The notes under the pieces were generated by a model. It searched no databases, was not told the origin of the DNA, and was given only the letters and a program-made list of their open reading frames with translations. From Mycobacterium neglectum (GTDB lineage: Bacteria > Actinomycetota > Actinomycetes > Mycobacteriales > Mycobacteriaceae), in the NCBI RefSeq assembly GCF_002591975.1, contig NZ_NVQE01000049.1:1-42259 (forward strand): a stretch of 42,259 nucleotides of DNA. The letters are read 5' to 3'. Positions 16,198-24,391 of the stretch are shown here, piece by piece. Position 1 is the stretch's first letter, and each line of letters starts with the position of its first letter. The translations under genes were made by a program, and so were the position numbers.

Positions 16198-16998
16198 TCA
16201 GCCGCTGGCGGTCGTCGCGAGTCCGCCGTCGACGGGAATGACGGCGCCGGTGAGGTAGGCACCCGCGCGGCTGGCCAGGAACACCGCGATGCCGGCCATG
16301 TCATCGTCGCGACCGATCCGGCGAAGCGGAGCCGATGCCGCGATCGAGTCACCGAACGATTCGAGCGTCGCTGCCATCATCTTGGACTGGAAAGGCCCTG
16401 GTGCGACGGCATTTACGGTGATGTGCTGCGGCCCGAGTTCATATGCGAGCATTCGTGTCAGATTGTGCAGCGCCGCCTTGCTGCTGACATAGGAGTACAC
16501 CGGAAGCCGGCTCGGGCGAATACCGTCGATGCTTCCGACGTTGATGATGCGCGACGGGTCGTCTGCGGTCCCGGTTGCGCGAAGCGCTGGCAGCAGCGCC
16601 TGGACCATCCAGAACGGCGACTTGACGTTGAGATCGAGGACCTTGTCCCAGGCGGAGTCCGGGAAGCTTTCCAATGGCTCACCCCAGGTGGCGCCCGCAT
16701 TGTTGACCAGGATTCCCAGGGGCTCACCCTCGGCGGTGACCTGCTCGGCCAGGCGCAGGCATTCGTCGTGTCGAGACAGATCGGCCGGGATTGCCTGTAC
16801 TTCGCCGAAAGGCGACAGCTGCTCGCAGGCTTGTTCGCACGCATCGGCCTTGCGGGAGCTGATCACCACACGGGCGCCGGCCTGCACCAATCCGCGGGCC
16901 ATCATCAAACCGATGCCTCGCGTACCGCCGGTGACCAGGGCACGCTTCCCGGTCAGATCGAACAGCTGGGCGTGGGTGCTGAATTGAGCGTCGCTCAT
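16198..16998 (-). CDS. short-chain dehydrogenase/reductase (SDR)
   Basis: Classical SDR of 266 aa. NAD(P) site GGTRGIG (about residues 24-30), NNAG (about 103-106), catalytic Ser in NVGSIDG, and YSYVSSK supplying Tyr and Lys; the C-terminal VPVDGG-like segment reads VIPVDGGLA. The fold resembles gluconate 5-dehydrogenase and 3-oxoacyl reductases; the substrate is not known. The start is ATG at 16998. The open frame continues far upstream but overlaps the divergent pat gene and is not real. It is divergent from pat across 72 nt and is the first gene of the operon with the LigD-like polymerase. Confidence 0.9.
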   Translation of the reverse strand: MSDAQFSTHAQLFDLTGKRALVTGGTRGIGLMMARGLVQAGARVVISSRKADACEQACEQLSPFGEVQAIPADLSRHDECLRLAEQVTAEGEPLGILVNNAGATWGEPLESFPDSAWDKVLDLNVKSPFWMVQALLPALRATGTADDPSRIINVGSIDGIRPSRLPVYSYVSSKAALHNLTRMLAYELGPQHITVNAVAPGPFQSKMMAATLESFGDSIAASAPLRRIGRDDDMAGIAVFLASRAGAYLTGAVIPVDGGLATTASG

Positions 16999-17070
16999 CC
17001 TCGAATAGTGCCTTACCGGTTGCGGCCGCGTTCCTTGCTCCCCTAGTCGGGCACGCCGTAGCCTCGTGAC

Positions 17071-18069
17071 GTGGCCGGCCCGACTGTCGTCCGAGCCGAC
17101 GAACTCGCCGAACTTGGAGCCTTCGCCGGTTGTCCAACCGAGGACCTGGCACCACTCGCGGCGCAGTTGCAGCCGTTGGTCGCGGCGCCGGGTCAGGTGC
17201 TGATGCATCAGGGCGAGCTCGCGGTTTCGTTTTTGCTGATCGGGTCCGGCCGCGCCGAAGTCACCCATGCCTCCGATGACGGGCACGACACCGTCGCAGA
17301 ACTCCAGCCAGGCCTCATCGTCGGCGAGATCGCGTTGCTGCGCGACGCGCCGCGCAGTGCGACGGTGGTGGCGATCGACCGGCTCACGGGATGGGTCGGC
17401 GATCGAGAAGCGTTCGCCACCATGCTCGAGATCCCGGGCATGGTGGACAAGCTGGTGCGCACGGCCCGGCAGCGGCTCGCCGCGTTCATCACGCCGATTC
17501 CGGTGAAGCTGCGCGACGGGTCCGTCTTCTACCTGCGCCCGGTGCTGCCGGGCGACAGCGAGCGCACCACGAACGGACCCGTCGAATTCTCCAGCGAGAC
17601 GCTCTACCGCCGATTCCAGTCGCCGCGAACGCCGACGAAGTCCTTGATGACCTACCTGTTCGAGGTGGACTACGTCCACCATTTCGTCTGGGTGATGACC
17701 GAGGGACCCGAAGGGCCGGTAGTGGCCGACGCACGCTTCGTGCGTGACGAGGATGACCTGGCCGCCGCCGAAGTGGCGTTCATCGTCGGCGACGACTACC
17801 AGGGTCGGGGCATCGGTTCATTTCTGATGGGAGCGCTCGTAGTCACCGCCGATTATGTTGGTGTGGAACGCTTCACGGCGAGGGTATTGAGTGAGAACCA
17901 CCCCATGCGGGCAATCCTGGATCGCTTCGACGCCGACTGGCACCGCGACGACCTCGGGGTCGTCACCACCGTCGTCGATGTCCCCAACCCCCGCTCTCTG
18001 CACCTGCCGACGTCGCTGGTCAAGAATATGCGCGATGTGACGTCCCAGGTCATCAAGGCGGTCGGCTGA
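17071..18069 (+). CDS. pat: cyclic-nucleotide-regulated protein lysine acetyltransferase Pat
   Basis: Orthologue of Rv0998 / M. smegmatis Pat, which acetylates lysines of enzymes such as acetyl-CoA synthetase and UspA in response to cAMP. N-terminal cNMP-binding domain (residues about 10-135) with the phosphate-binding cassette GEIALLRDAPRSATV; C-terminal GNAT domain (about 150-325) with EVAFIVGDDYQGRGIGSFLM, containing the proposed catalytic Glu and the acetyl-CoA loop QGRGIG. The GTG start gives 332 aa, the expected length. Its stop overlaps the next start (TGATG), so the shikimate-dehydrogenase-like gene is coupled. Confidence 0.95.
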   Translation: MAGPTVVRADELAELGAFAGCPTEDLAPLAAQLQPLVAAPGQVLMHQGELAVSFLLIGSGRAEVTHASDDGHDTVAELQPGLIVGEIALLRDAPRSATVVAIDRLTGWVGDREAFATMLEIPGMVDKLVRTARQRLAAFITPIPVKLRDGSVFYLRPVLPGDSERTTNGPVEFSSETLYRRFQSPRTPTKSLMTYLFEVDYVHHFVWVMTEGPEGPVVADARFVRDEDDLAAAEVAFIVGDDYQGRGIGSFLMGALVVTADYVGVERFTARVLSENHPMRAILDRFDADWHRDDLGVVTTVVDVPNPRSLHLPTSLVKNMRDVTSQVIKAVG

Positions 18070-18914
18070 TGCATGAGGCAGTGAAGGCCGGAGGCCGGAG
18101 GCCGACATTGAATAAGGACACCCGCCTTTGCATTTCGCTGGCCGGCCGTCCGAGCAATATCGGCACTCGATTCCACAATTACCTGTACGACCTACTGGGC
18201 CTCGACTTCATCTACAAGGCGTTCACGACAACAGATATCGCCGCCGCGGTCGGCGGTGTTCGTGCGCTCGGTATCCGCGGCTGCTCGGTGTCGATGCCGT
18301 TCAAACAGGACGTCATCGATCTGGTCGACGAGGTCGAGCAGTCCGCGAAATCCATCGACGCGGTCAACACGATCGTCAACGATGACGGCCATCTCATCGC
18401 GTCGAACACCGATTACATCGCCGTTCAGCGGCTCATTGCCGAACACGGCCTGCAGCCGTCGCAGTCGGTGCTCTTGCGGGGCAGCGGCGGGATGGCGAGC
18501 GCGGTCGCGGCCGCGTTCCGGGACAACGGATTTCAGCAGGGGACGGTGATAGCCCGCAATTCCGAAACTGGGCGTGCACTCGCCGATCGGCTCGGCTACT
18601 CCTACGCCGCCGAGGTGGGCAGTCGCGTCGCCGACGTGATTGTCAACGTCACGCCGGTCGGGATGGCGGGCGGCCCCGAAGAGAGTGACGTCGCCTTCGA
18701 TGAGAACACAATCGGTGCGGCGCACACCGTATTCGACGTGGTGGCGTTACCCTCCGAGACGCCGTTGATCAGAGCGGCTCGCGCTGCGGGCATACCCGTC
18801 ATCACCGGAGCCGAGGTGATCGCCCTGCAGGCCGCCGAACAATTCGAGCGTTACACCGGTGTGCGGCCGTCCGCCGAACAGGTCGCGGCGGCATCCGCGG
18901 TGTCACGTGCCTGA
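18069..18914 (+). CDS. shikimate dehydrogenase-like protein (AroE/SdhL family)
   Basis: 281-aa oxidoreductase of the shikimate/quinate dehydrogenase family. Catalytic pair retained: Lys in SMPFKQDV and Asp in SNTDYIA; the NADP-binding loop reads LRGSGGMASAVAAAF. The N-terminus (LCISLAGRPSNIGTRFHNYLYDLLGLDFIYKAF) is closer to the HI0607-type shikimate dehydrogenase-like branch than to biosynthetic AroE. It is probably not the only AroE of the cell; no other shikimate genes are near. ATG 18069 overlaps the pat stop, so expression follows pat, and acetylation or cAMP status may be relevant (inference). Confidence 0.85.
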   Translation: MHEAVKAGGRRPTLNKDTRLCISLAGRPSNIGTRFHNYLYDLLGLDFIYKAFTTTDIAAAVGGVRALGIRGCSVSMPFKQDVIDLVDEVEQSAKSIDAVNTIVNDDGHLIASNTDYIAVQRLIAEHGLQPSQSVLLRGSGGMASAVAAAFRDNGFQQGTVIARNSETGRALADRLGYSYAAEVGSRVADVIVNVTPVGMAGGPEESDVAFDENTIGAAHTVFDVVALPSETPLIRAARAAGIPVITGAEVIALQAAEQFERYTGVRPSAEQVAAASAVSRA

Positions 18915-18986
18915 GGCCGCGTGCCGGTTGCGGCGGCTCGTCGGGGAGGGGCGATTGCGCTGTCGTCATCGCTTGCGCCGAGTCCG

Positions 18987-19697
18987 CTAGGGAGTGATGG
19001 TGGTCTGTTCGTCGATGGCCGAGGTCGCATCCATCAGGGCACCGATCTGATCTTCGAGACCGTCCGCGTTGAGCTGAAGGACGTAGAGCCCGTCTTGGCC
19101 CGGAACCACGACGGTCTTCTGTGCAATGGCACGTGCAACGCCGTCCTTTTTGTAGGTGCCACCGATCTGCATGGCATCGAAGCCGCTGAGCTCGTCAGCG
19201 GTTCCCTCCTCAGCGCCCTCGAAGCCGGGCATGTTCCTGATCTCGCCGGGCGCGAACTCGAGGATTTTGGCTGGATCGACGTTGCCGGTCAGCTTGGAGA
19301 CCAGCGCGATGATCGAGGGCGGATCTGCTTCGAACGCAGGGTCGGTGGAAATGATTGCGCCGTAAGCCCATTCGGGGGTACGAGGCCCTGCGTCCTCCCA
19401 CCCGGGCGGGGTGGGTAGGTCGAAGGTGGGGGCACCGGGATCTCCGCGTTTGACCGGCGCCTCGACGATACCGTTGTCCTTGATGTAGTCGACGATCGTG
19501 TAGTTCGGTCCCGTGGCCTGCGCCGACGTGGTGGCCTCGGCGGCGCTGGTCGTGGTGGTTGTGCTGGCTGGCGCCTCGCTGGAGGTGGCTTCCGACGTGG
19601 TTGGGTCGGACTTGGTGTCCGATCCGCAACCGGCCAAGCTCAGGCCCAATGCGATGGCCGAGACGGCGATGACGCCGGCCCTCACTGACATCCTCAT
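18987..19697 (-). CDS. LpqN/LpqT-family lipoprotein
   Basis: Secreted lipoprotein of 236 aa. Signal peptide MRMSVRAGVIAVSAIALGLS with lipobox LAGC (Cys about 25), then a Thr/Ser/Ala-rich linker (about 30-65) and an LpqN-type domain starting NYTIVDYIKDNGIVEAPV with LPTPPGWEDAG, the signature of the family. LpqN of M. tuberculosis binds host or envelope partners; the role here is unknown. ATG 19697 has GAGGAG 6 nt upstream. It converges with the shikimate-dehydrogenase-like gene (72 nt) and is divergent from the PE-PPE gene (174 nt). Confidence 0.88.
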   Translation of the reverse strand: MRMSVRAGVIAVSAIALGLSLAGCGSDTKSDPTTSEATSSEAPASTTTTTSAAEATTSAQATGPNYTIVDYIKDNGIVEAPVKRGDPGAPTFDLPTPPGWEDAGPRTPEWAYGAIISTDPAFEADPPSIIALVSKLTGNVDPAKILEFAPGEIRNMPGFEGAEEGTADELSGFDAMQIGGTYKKDGVARAIAQKTVVVPGQDGLYVLQLNADGLEDQIGALMDATSAIDEQTTITP

Positions 19698-19871
19698 ACG
19701 GTCTCCTCGATTCGGAATCTCGCCGTAGCCTACGGTCGGCCCCCCGATGGCGCTACGCCTGGATTTTGCTATACAGTGGCAAAACATTTGCTGGCCCGTG
19801 GTGAATTATTGGGGCAAGATACATGCGTGCTGCGAACTCGGGCCGATGTATCGAGGACGAGGGGTTTGAAA

Positions 19872-21464
19872 ATGCGGGGGATGATTCGTTCGCTGGGTGT
19901 GGTGGGCCTGGCGTTGCTGAGCGTCGTCGGGCTGGTAGTTACATGGACTGCGGCGACAGTTGTTCAGCTGACGGCGACCGCGCTCATCATGGGCGGTACC
20001 GACCATCCGCTGAGCGCGGGCGGTGACGACCCCAACTACATCGAGTCGTATCTGGACAACGCGGTCACGCTCTTCATCAACCCGGCGGCGGACTCGCCCA
20101 GTGAAGCCGGCCCCATCGACGGGGTGAACGCCGGTGACCGGGTCTACGCGGTCACCTATCCCGCGCAGTTCTTCCCCGTGTTCGGCTCGCAGACCTTCGA
20201 CTCGTCAGTCGCGGCCGGCCGCGGGAACCTCAACGGTTGCGTGCGCGGAACGGCGTGCTCGTTCAATGAAGAGGCCGACGACCCGGCGAACCCGAACCCG
20301 GCGATTCCGCCCGGTCCCGACTTCGTCACGTTCGGCTACTCGCAGAGCGCAGTCGTGGCCTCGCTGGTGAAGAAGGATCTGATCGCGAACCGCCCCGCGC
20401 CTGGCACCGACGTGTCGTTCTTCCTGCTCGCCAATCCGATGCGCCCCAACGGCGGTGTCCTGGCGCGGGGGCCCGAGGGCCTCACCATCCCGATCATCGG
20501 GATCACCTTCCACGGAGCCACCCCGACGAACAGTTGCGAGACGGGTGAATGCTACGAAACCGCGGACTTCGCAGCGCAATACGATGGTCTCGGAGGCGAT
20601 GCGCCGGCCAGCATCACGAACGTGTTGGCTGTCGCGAACGCCGCGCTCGGGTACTACTACCTACACGGCGACCTTCAGGACGCGAGTTTCGCGGACGCCG
20701 AATATCAGGGCTCCCAGGGCGACACCGACTACTACATCCTCCCCGCGCGGCGTCTGCCGATTCTGATGCCGTTCGAGTCCTTCGTGCCGTCACCGATCCT
20801 CACCCTGCTCGAGGCACCGTTGAAGGCCGCGATCGAAGCCGGCTACGCACGGGACGTCAACCCGGGCGTCGCCACCAAGGTGGGGCTCCTGCCGTTCCGG
20901 AATCCGGTGCAGGCCATCGTGAACATCATCAGGGCGATCCCGGTTGGCATCGACGACGCGATCGCCGAGGCGAGCGGAAACCCGGCCAATCGCCCACTGG
21001 GCACCGAAAAGGTCACCAGTCCCTTCGGTGTCGGCGGACCTGAGCTACCCGAACCGCGAGCGGCCGAGCAGAACGCGGGATTGATGACGTCGCGTGTTGG
21101 CGACGATCCCACCGAGAAAAAAACCCCCGAAGAGGTCGTCCCGGAGGGGAGCCTTGTCAAGGAAGAAGTCATCCAGGATGGGGGCGTCGAGGAAGAGGGC
21201 GTCGAGGGCGAGGTCATCGAGATTGGGGAGACCGAGAACCCCGAGGTGACCGCGCCACCTGTCAGCAGGAAGCCGGTCACTCCGCTCGGCAAGCTCCGCG
21301 ATGCTCTGAACTCAATCCGCCCGCCCAAGATCAGATTCGGTCCGCAGCGCGAGGTCAAGCCGTCGTCGGCGACACAGCCCACCGGTGGCCAAACCACAAC
21401 CGACGAGCCGAATCCCGTCTCGACGAAGCCGGAACGCCGTGCGGACCGCGAGGCAGCAGCCTGA
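19872..21464 (+). CDS. PE-PPE domain-containing secreted hydrolase
   Basis: 530-aa protein with a PE-PPE domain, an alpha/beta serine hydrolase fold found in mycobacterial surface esterases and acyltransferases (Chp-type). N-terminal membrane/signal segment (residues about 5-35); domain about 40-330 with AVTYPAQFFPVFG and nucleophile Ser157 in GYSQS. Despite the domain name there is no PE or PPE N-terminus. Residues about 400-530 form an unusual tail: an acidic, Glu/Val-rich stretch, then a Pro/Thr/Lys/Arg-rich part, probably disordered. ATG 19872 follows GAGGGG. It may act in trehalose-lipid assembly outside the membrane, as relatives do (inference). Confidence 0.88.
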   Translation: MRGMIRSLGVVGLALLSVVGLVVTWTAATVVQLTATALIMGGTDHPLSAGGDDPNYIESYLDNAVTLFINPAADSPSEAGPIDGVNAGDRVYAVTYPAQFFPVFGSQTFDSSVAAGRGNLNGCVRGTACSFNEEADDPANPNPAIPPGPDFVTFGYSQSAVVASLVKKDLIANRPAPGTDVSFFLLANPMRPNGGVLARGPEGLTIPIIGITFHGATPTNSCETGECYETADFAAQYDGLGGDAPASITNVLAVANAALGYYYLHGDLQDASFADAEYQGSQGDTDYYILPARRLPILMPFESFVPSPILTLLEAPLKAAIEAGYARDVNPGVATKVGLLPFRNPVQAIVNIIRAIPVGIDDAIAEASGNPANRPLGTEKVTSPFGVGGPELPEPRAAEQNAGLMTSRVGDDPTEKKTPEEVVPEGSLVKEEVIQDGGVEEEGVEGEVIEIGETENPEVTAPPVSRKPVTPLGKLRDALNSIRPPKIRFGPQREVKPSSATQPTGGQTTTDEPNPVSTKPERRADREAAA

Positions 21465-21472
21465 CGGTCGGA

Positions 21473-21814
21473 TCAGACGTCGCAGTTCAGCGATACGGTG
21501 ATCGACCGACTCACGACGACGGTGACGTAGTCGCGGTCGTATCCGCCTTTATCGCCCCTATCGCCCTTACCGCCGTTACGGACCGGGAACGTCTGGGTGA
21601 CCTCTTGCGGGTTTCGCACGTTGGTCACGAAGCACTCGCCGATGGGTGCGTTGCCCACCCGATCGATGACGACGTTGTATCCGACGGATTCCAACTGGCC
21701 GATCGTCTGATAGGCGTTGCCTCCACTGGCGGGCTGCGCCGTCGCCACGCCCGCCGGGGCGAGAGCGACACCTGTCAACGCTATCGTTGCTAGTAGACCC
21801 CATCCTTTGCGCAT
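21473..21814 (-). CDS. small secreted two-cysteine protein (113 aa), paralogue of the gene at 1119-1421
   Basis: Exported protein with signal peptide MRKGWGLLATIALTGVALAP (cleavage near ATAQ). Core GYNVVIDRVGNAPIGECFVTNVRNP and C-terminal SLNCDV match its paralogue 20 kb away, including both cysteines. Specific to this copy is a charged insert with two GDxG-like repeats (GGKGDRGDKGGYDRDY). GGAGG lies 6 nt before the ATG at 21814. It converges with the PE-PPE hydrolase gene, stops 8 nt apart, and is divergent from a lipoprotein gene across 63 nt. Function unknown. Confidence 0.8.
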   Translation of the reverse strand: MRKGWGLLATIALTGVALAPAGVATAQPASGGNAYQTIGQLESVGYNVVIDRVGNAPIGECFVTNVRNPQEVTQTFPVRNGGKGDRGDKGGYDRDYVTVVVSRSITVSLNCDV

Positions 21815-21877
21815 GAGGGCCTCCGTTCTTTAATTTGCCTGGTACTTACGCATCGGCGGACGGACACATTTCGTTGC

Positions 21878-22573
21878 ATGGATAGCTCTAAGGGTTCTCT
21901 GAGGCATCGATGCCACGTACAAGCGATGTGTGCGGCGGCGGTGGTTCTCCTCGCTGCGGCCTGTGGCTCGTCTGACGACCCGCCGCCTGCGACGAGCGCG
22001 CCGACCACGGACGCGTCGGCACCGGTGAATCCCGCCAGGATCGATCGTGTGCGTCATGACCTGCCGGACGGATACGAGGTCGCCGACCTGACGGGTCCGG
22101 TCCGGCCGACCGCGTTGTGGGGATTCGGCGCGCAGTGGTCGGCCGAACCGCCGCAGTGCGGTCTGCTGGCTGATCCCGTCGTGGATCCCGCCTCGACGAA
22201 CGGCTGGTCGGGATCCGGAACCGGCGGCATCGTCTACGCAGTCGTGGCGGAATCGGCGGCGGGCCTCGATCCGGCGGTGACCGCTGAATGCGGGCAGTGG
22301 GAGTTGTCGGCCGGGCAAGCCAGCGGCACCGTCAGTCTCACGGCCGCGCCGGCAATCGAGAATGCCGAAACCGTCGCGATGGCCACCGTGACGACGACCG
22401 TCGTCGAGGGCGGTACCGAAACCCATTCGCACGCCGATACCGTCACCGCCTACCTGGACGGCCACGTCGCGTTCGTCACGGTGGTGACCGATCCCGGATC
22501 GCCACATCCGCAACTGGGCGCGGATTTCACAGCAGCATTGATGGTGAAAACGGTGGCGGCGTTGCGGGGTTGA
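21878..22573 (+). CDS. DUF5642-like lipoprotein
   Basis: 231-aa lipoprotein, Rv0999-type by position and pattern. The basic N-terminus (SSKGSLRHRCHVQ) and hydrophobic core end at the lipobox LAAAC (Cys about 29), followed by a Pro/Thr/Ala linker. The globular part begins ARIDRVRHDLPDGYEVADL and has two cysteine-bearing segments (PPQCGLL, TAECGQW), suggesting one disulfide outside the membrane. A shorter start at the ATG at 21926 is possible but has no ribosome binding site. It is followed after 30 nt by a second lipoprotein of the same type. Function unknown. Confidence 0.8.
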   Translation: MDSSKGSLRHRCHVQAMCAAAVVLLAAACGSSDDPPPATSAPTTDASAPVNPARIDRVRHDLPDGYEVADLTGPVRPTALWGFGAQWSAEPPQCGLLADPVVDPASTNGWSGSGTGGIVYAVVAESAAGLDPAVTAECGQWELSAGQASGTVSLTAAPAIENAETVAMATVTTTVVEGGTETHSHADTVTAYLDGHVAFVTVVTDPGSPHPQLGADFTAALMVKTVAALRG

Positions 22574-22603
22574 CCCCGGGTCGCCGGGGTAGCCTGTGCG
22601 GCG

Positions 22604-23275
22604 ATGTCAAAGAGCGCAAAGCTCGGCAGCCAGTTGGCCCTGGTTTGTGCCGGCGTACTGGCCGGGTGTGGGACTTCCGAGTCGGCCGATTTTCCGGACG
22701 CCGACATCGCCCGTATCAAGGACGTGCGGTCGAGCTTCGGTCCGCAGTTCAAGGCGAGCGAGTTCGGGCCGACGGGGATCGACCCGCGACTGCTCGAACC
22801 GCAGGCGCTGCCCGAAGGTATGAAGTTCGATCCGGCCGATTGCGGATCGTTCGCCACCGCGCAGGTGCTGCCGCCCGGGGTGAAGGGCAACATGGCGGCC
22901 ACCACCGCAGAAGGCGATGGCAATCGGTTCATCGTCATCGCGGTGGAAACCTCCGAGCCGGTTCCGGTCAACCGGCCCGCCGACAACTGCCGGCGCGTCG
23001 GGTTCGCCGGTGGCGGCGTGCGCGGTCTTGTCGAGGAAGTGGAGGTGCCACAGATCGACGGCGCCGAGACAATGGGCACCCGCCGTGTGCTGCACACCGT
23101 CGTCGACGGCAAGCCGAGCACGGGTGAGGCCTATAACTACATCGCGGGCTTCGGGCCGTTTTTTGTGATCGTCACCGCGAACCCATTGGTGTTGCCCGAC
23201 ACGCCCGTCGCGCCGGTCGACACGCAGCGCGCCCGCGACCTTCTCACCTCAGCCGTCGCCGCGGTAAGGGGTTAG
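22604..23275 (+). CDS. DUF5642-like lipoprotein, second copy
   Basis: 223-aa lipoprotein. Short signal peptide MSKSAKLGSQLALVCAGV with lipobox LAGC (Cys about 22). The mature protein resembles the preceding one in plan: an early ARIKDVRSSFGPQF segment, paired cysteines in PADCGSF and ADNCRRV, and a C-terminal strand FFVIVTANP before a terminal helix ending AVAAVRG. Sequence identity with its neighbour is low, so this would be an old duplication. The stop overlaps the convergent alkB-like stop by 3 nt (23272-23275 region). Confidence 0.82.
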   Translation: MSKSAKLGSQLALVCAGVLAGCGTSESADFPDADIARIKDVRSSFGPQFKASEFGPTGIDPRLLEPQALPEGMKFDPADCGSFATAQVLPPGVKGNMAATTAEGDGNRFIVIAVETSEPVPVNRPADNCRRVGFAGGGVRGLVEEVEVPQIDGAETMGTRRVLHTVVDGKPSTGEAYNYIAGFGPFFVIVTANPLVLPDTPVAPVDTQRARDLLTSAVAAVRG

Positions 23276-23868
23276 CGGACGTCGTGCGGACGGAACTGAA
23301 TGCTGATCCGCGGGCCGGTCGGCCGCGCAGTTTTCGGTATCGCGTGCTCCCAGGTGCGCTGGCACGACCCGCCCATCACCAGTAGGTCGCCGTGGCGGTG
23401 CGCCATTCGTAGTGACTTGCCGCCGCCACGCGGTCGTAGCGCGAAGACCCTTGTGGCGCCGAGGCTGACGATGGCCACCATGGTGTCCTCGGTGCTGCTG
23501 CGGCCGATGGTGTCACCGTGCCAGGCCACGCTGTCGTTGCCGTCGCGGTAGAGGCACAACCCTGCGGTGGTGAAGGGTTCGCCGAGTTCGCCCGCGTAAA
23601 GGTCGTTGAGGCGGCGGCGGATCTGCTTGAGTCGCGGATGCGGGGGCGGTTCGTCCACGAGATCGTGAAAACTCACCAGCCGCGGTACATCGAGCACGCG
23701 GTCGTACATCTGCCGCCGTTCGGCGCGCCACGGGATGTCGTCGTGCAACTGCGCGAACAACTCGGCCTCGTCCTCGAGCCATCCGGACCGGTAGTCGATC
23801 CACGCGCCATTGCCCAGATGGCGTCGTTCGGCATGCTCGAACAGCGAGCTCTGCAGAGCCAGCTCCAT
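23272..23868 (-). CDS. AlkB-like Fe(II)/2-oxoglutarate-dependent dioxygenase
   Basis: 198-aa dioxygenase (Rv1000c-type) that probably repairs alkylated nucleic acid bases or acts on a related substrate by oxidative demethylation. Iron ligands: H117 and D119 in WHGDT, H175 in EHAIPKT. Arginines near the end in PRISIQFR bind 2-oxoglutarate. The N-terminal substrate-recognition part includes PWRAERRQMYDR. It starts 33 nt after the soxR stop on the same strand, so it should be co-transcribed with the redox regulator. Confidence 0.9.
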   Translation of the reverse strand: MELALQSSLFEHAERRHLGNGAWIDYRSGWLEDEAELFAQLHDDIPWRAERRQMYDRVLDVPRLVSFHDLVDEPPPHPRLKQIRRRLNDLYAGELGEPFTTAGLCLYRDGNDSVAWHGDTIGRSSTEDTMVAIVSLGATRVFALRPRGGGKSLRMAHRHGDLLVMGGSCQRTWEHAIPKTARPTGPRISIQFRPHDVR

Positions 23869-23901
23869 GGCTGCGAGTCTATCGCACAGACGTTCGAACC
23901 A

Positions 23902-24336
23902 TCAGAGGCGCACGGCGCCCGGCCCCTCCTGGGCCAGCACGTCGCCGGGGTTGGACAGTATGCAGGTCTTCAGGCTCAGGCAGCCGCACCCGATGCAGCC
24001 GGTGAGGTTGTCGCGCAACCGCTGCAGGTGCAGGATGCGGTCGTCGAGATCCTGGCGCCAGCCGGCCGAGAGCCGGGCCCAGTCCTTGCTCGTCGGGACG
24101 CGGTCCGTCGGCAGGGTGGCCAGTGCTTCGCGGATCCGCGCGAGCGGAATGCCGAGTCGTTGGCTCATCCGGATGAACGCGACGCGGCGCAGGGTTTCGC
24201 GGGCGTATCGCCGTTGATTGCCGCCGGTGCGCTTGCTGGTGATGAGCCCTTCGCGTTCGTAGAAGTGCAATGCCGAGACGGCGACGCCGCTTCGGACGGA
24301 CATCTCGGAGGGCGTGAGTTCGTGAATCAACTCCAT
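23902..24336 (-). CDS. soxR: SoxR, [2Fe-2S] MerR-family redox sensor
   Basis: 144-aa regulator. MerR-type DNA-binding domain (residues about 8-75: EMSVRSGVAVSALHFYEREGL, RYARETLRRVAFIRMSQRLG), a dimerisation helix (about 88-110), then the SoxR iron-sulfur motif C114-x2-C117-x-C119-x5-C125. It senses redox-active compounds or superoxide by cluster oxidation. The ATG at 24336 touches a 22-bp palindrome; within it TAAAGT on the minus strand ends 7 nt before the ATG, so the mRNA is probably leaderless and autoregulated. The downstream gene is the alkB-like dioxygenase; arcA is divergent. Confidence 0.95.
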   Translation of the reverse strand: MELIHELTPSEMSVRSGVAVSALHFYEREGLITSKRTGGNQRRYARETLRRVAFIRMSQRLGIPLARIREALATLPTDRVPTSKDWARLSAGWRQDLDDRILHLQRLRDNLTGCIGCGCLSLKTCILSNPGDVLAQEGPGAVRL

Positions 24337-24358
24337 GACCTCAACTTTAGTTGAGGTC
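24337..24358. promoter_or_regulatory. SoxR operator: 22-bp palindrome between soxR and arcA
   Basis: Arms GACCTCAACT (24337-24346) and AGTTGAGGTC (24349-24358) are perfect inverted repeats around TT. CCTCAA/TTGAGG ends are those of known SoxR boxes. The site overlaps the predicted soxR -10 and ends 34 nt before the arcA start chosen here. Confidence 0.88.
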
Positions 24359-24391
24359 GCTGCCTGCGTTCTGCACGTTACGGTGCTAGAT

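Noticed and set aside
21530..21600. GDRGDKGG stretch as a collagen-like or PE_PGRS-type repeat
   Set aside because: Only two imperfect units; no Gly-X-Y periodicity continues.
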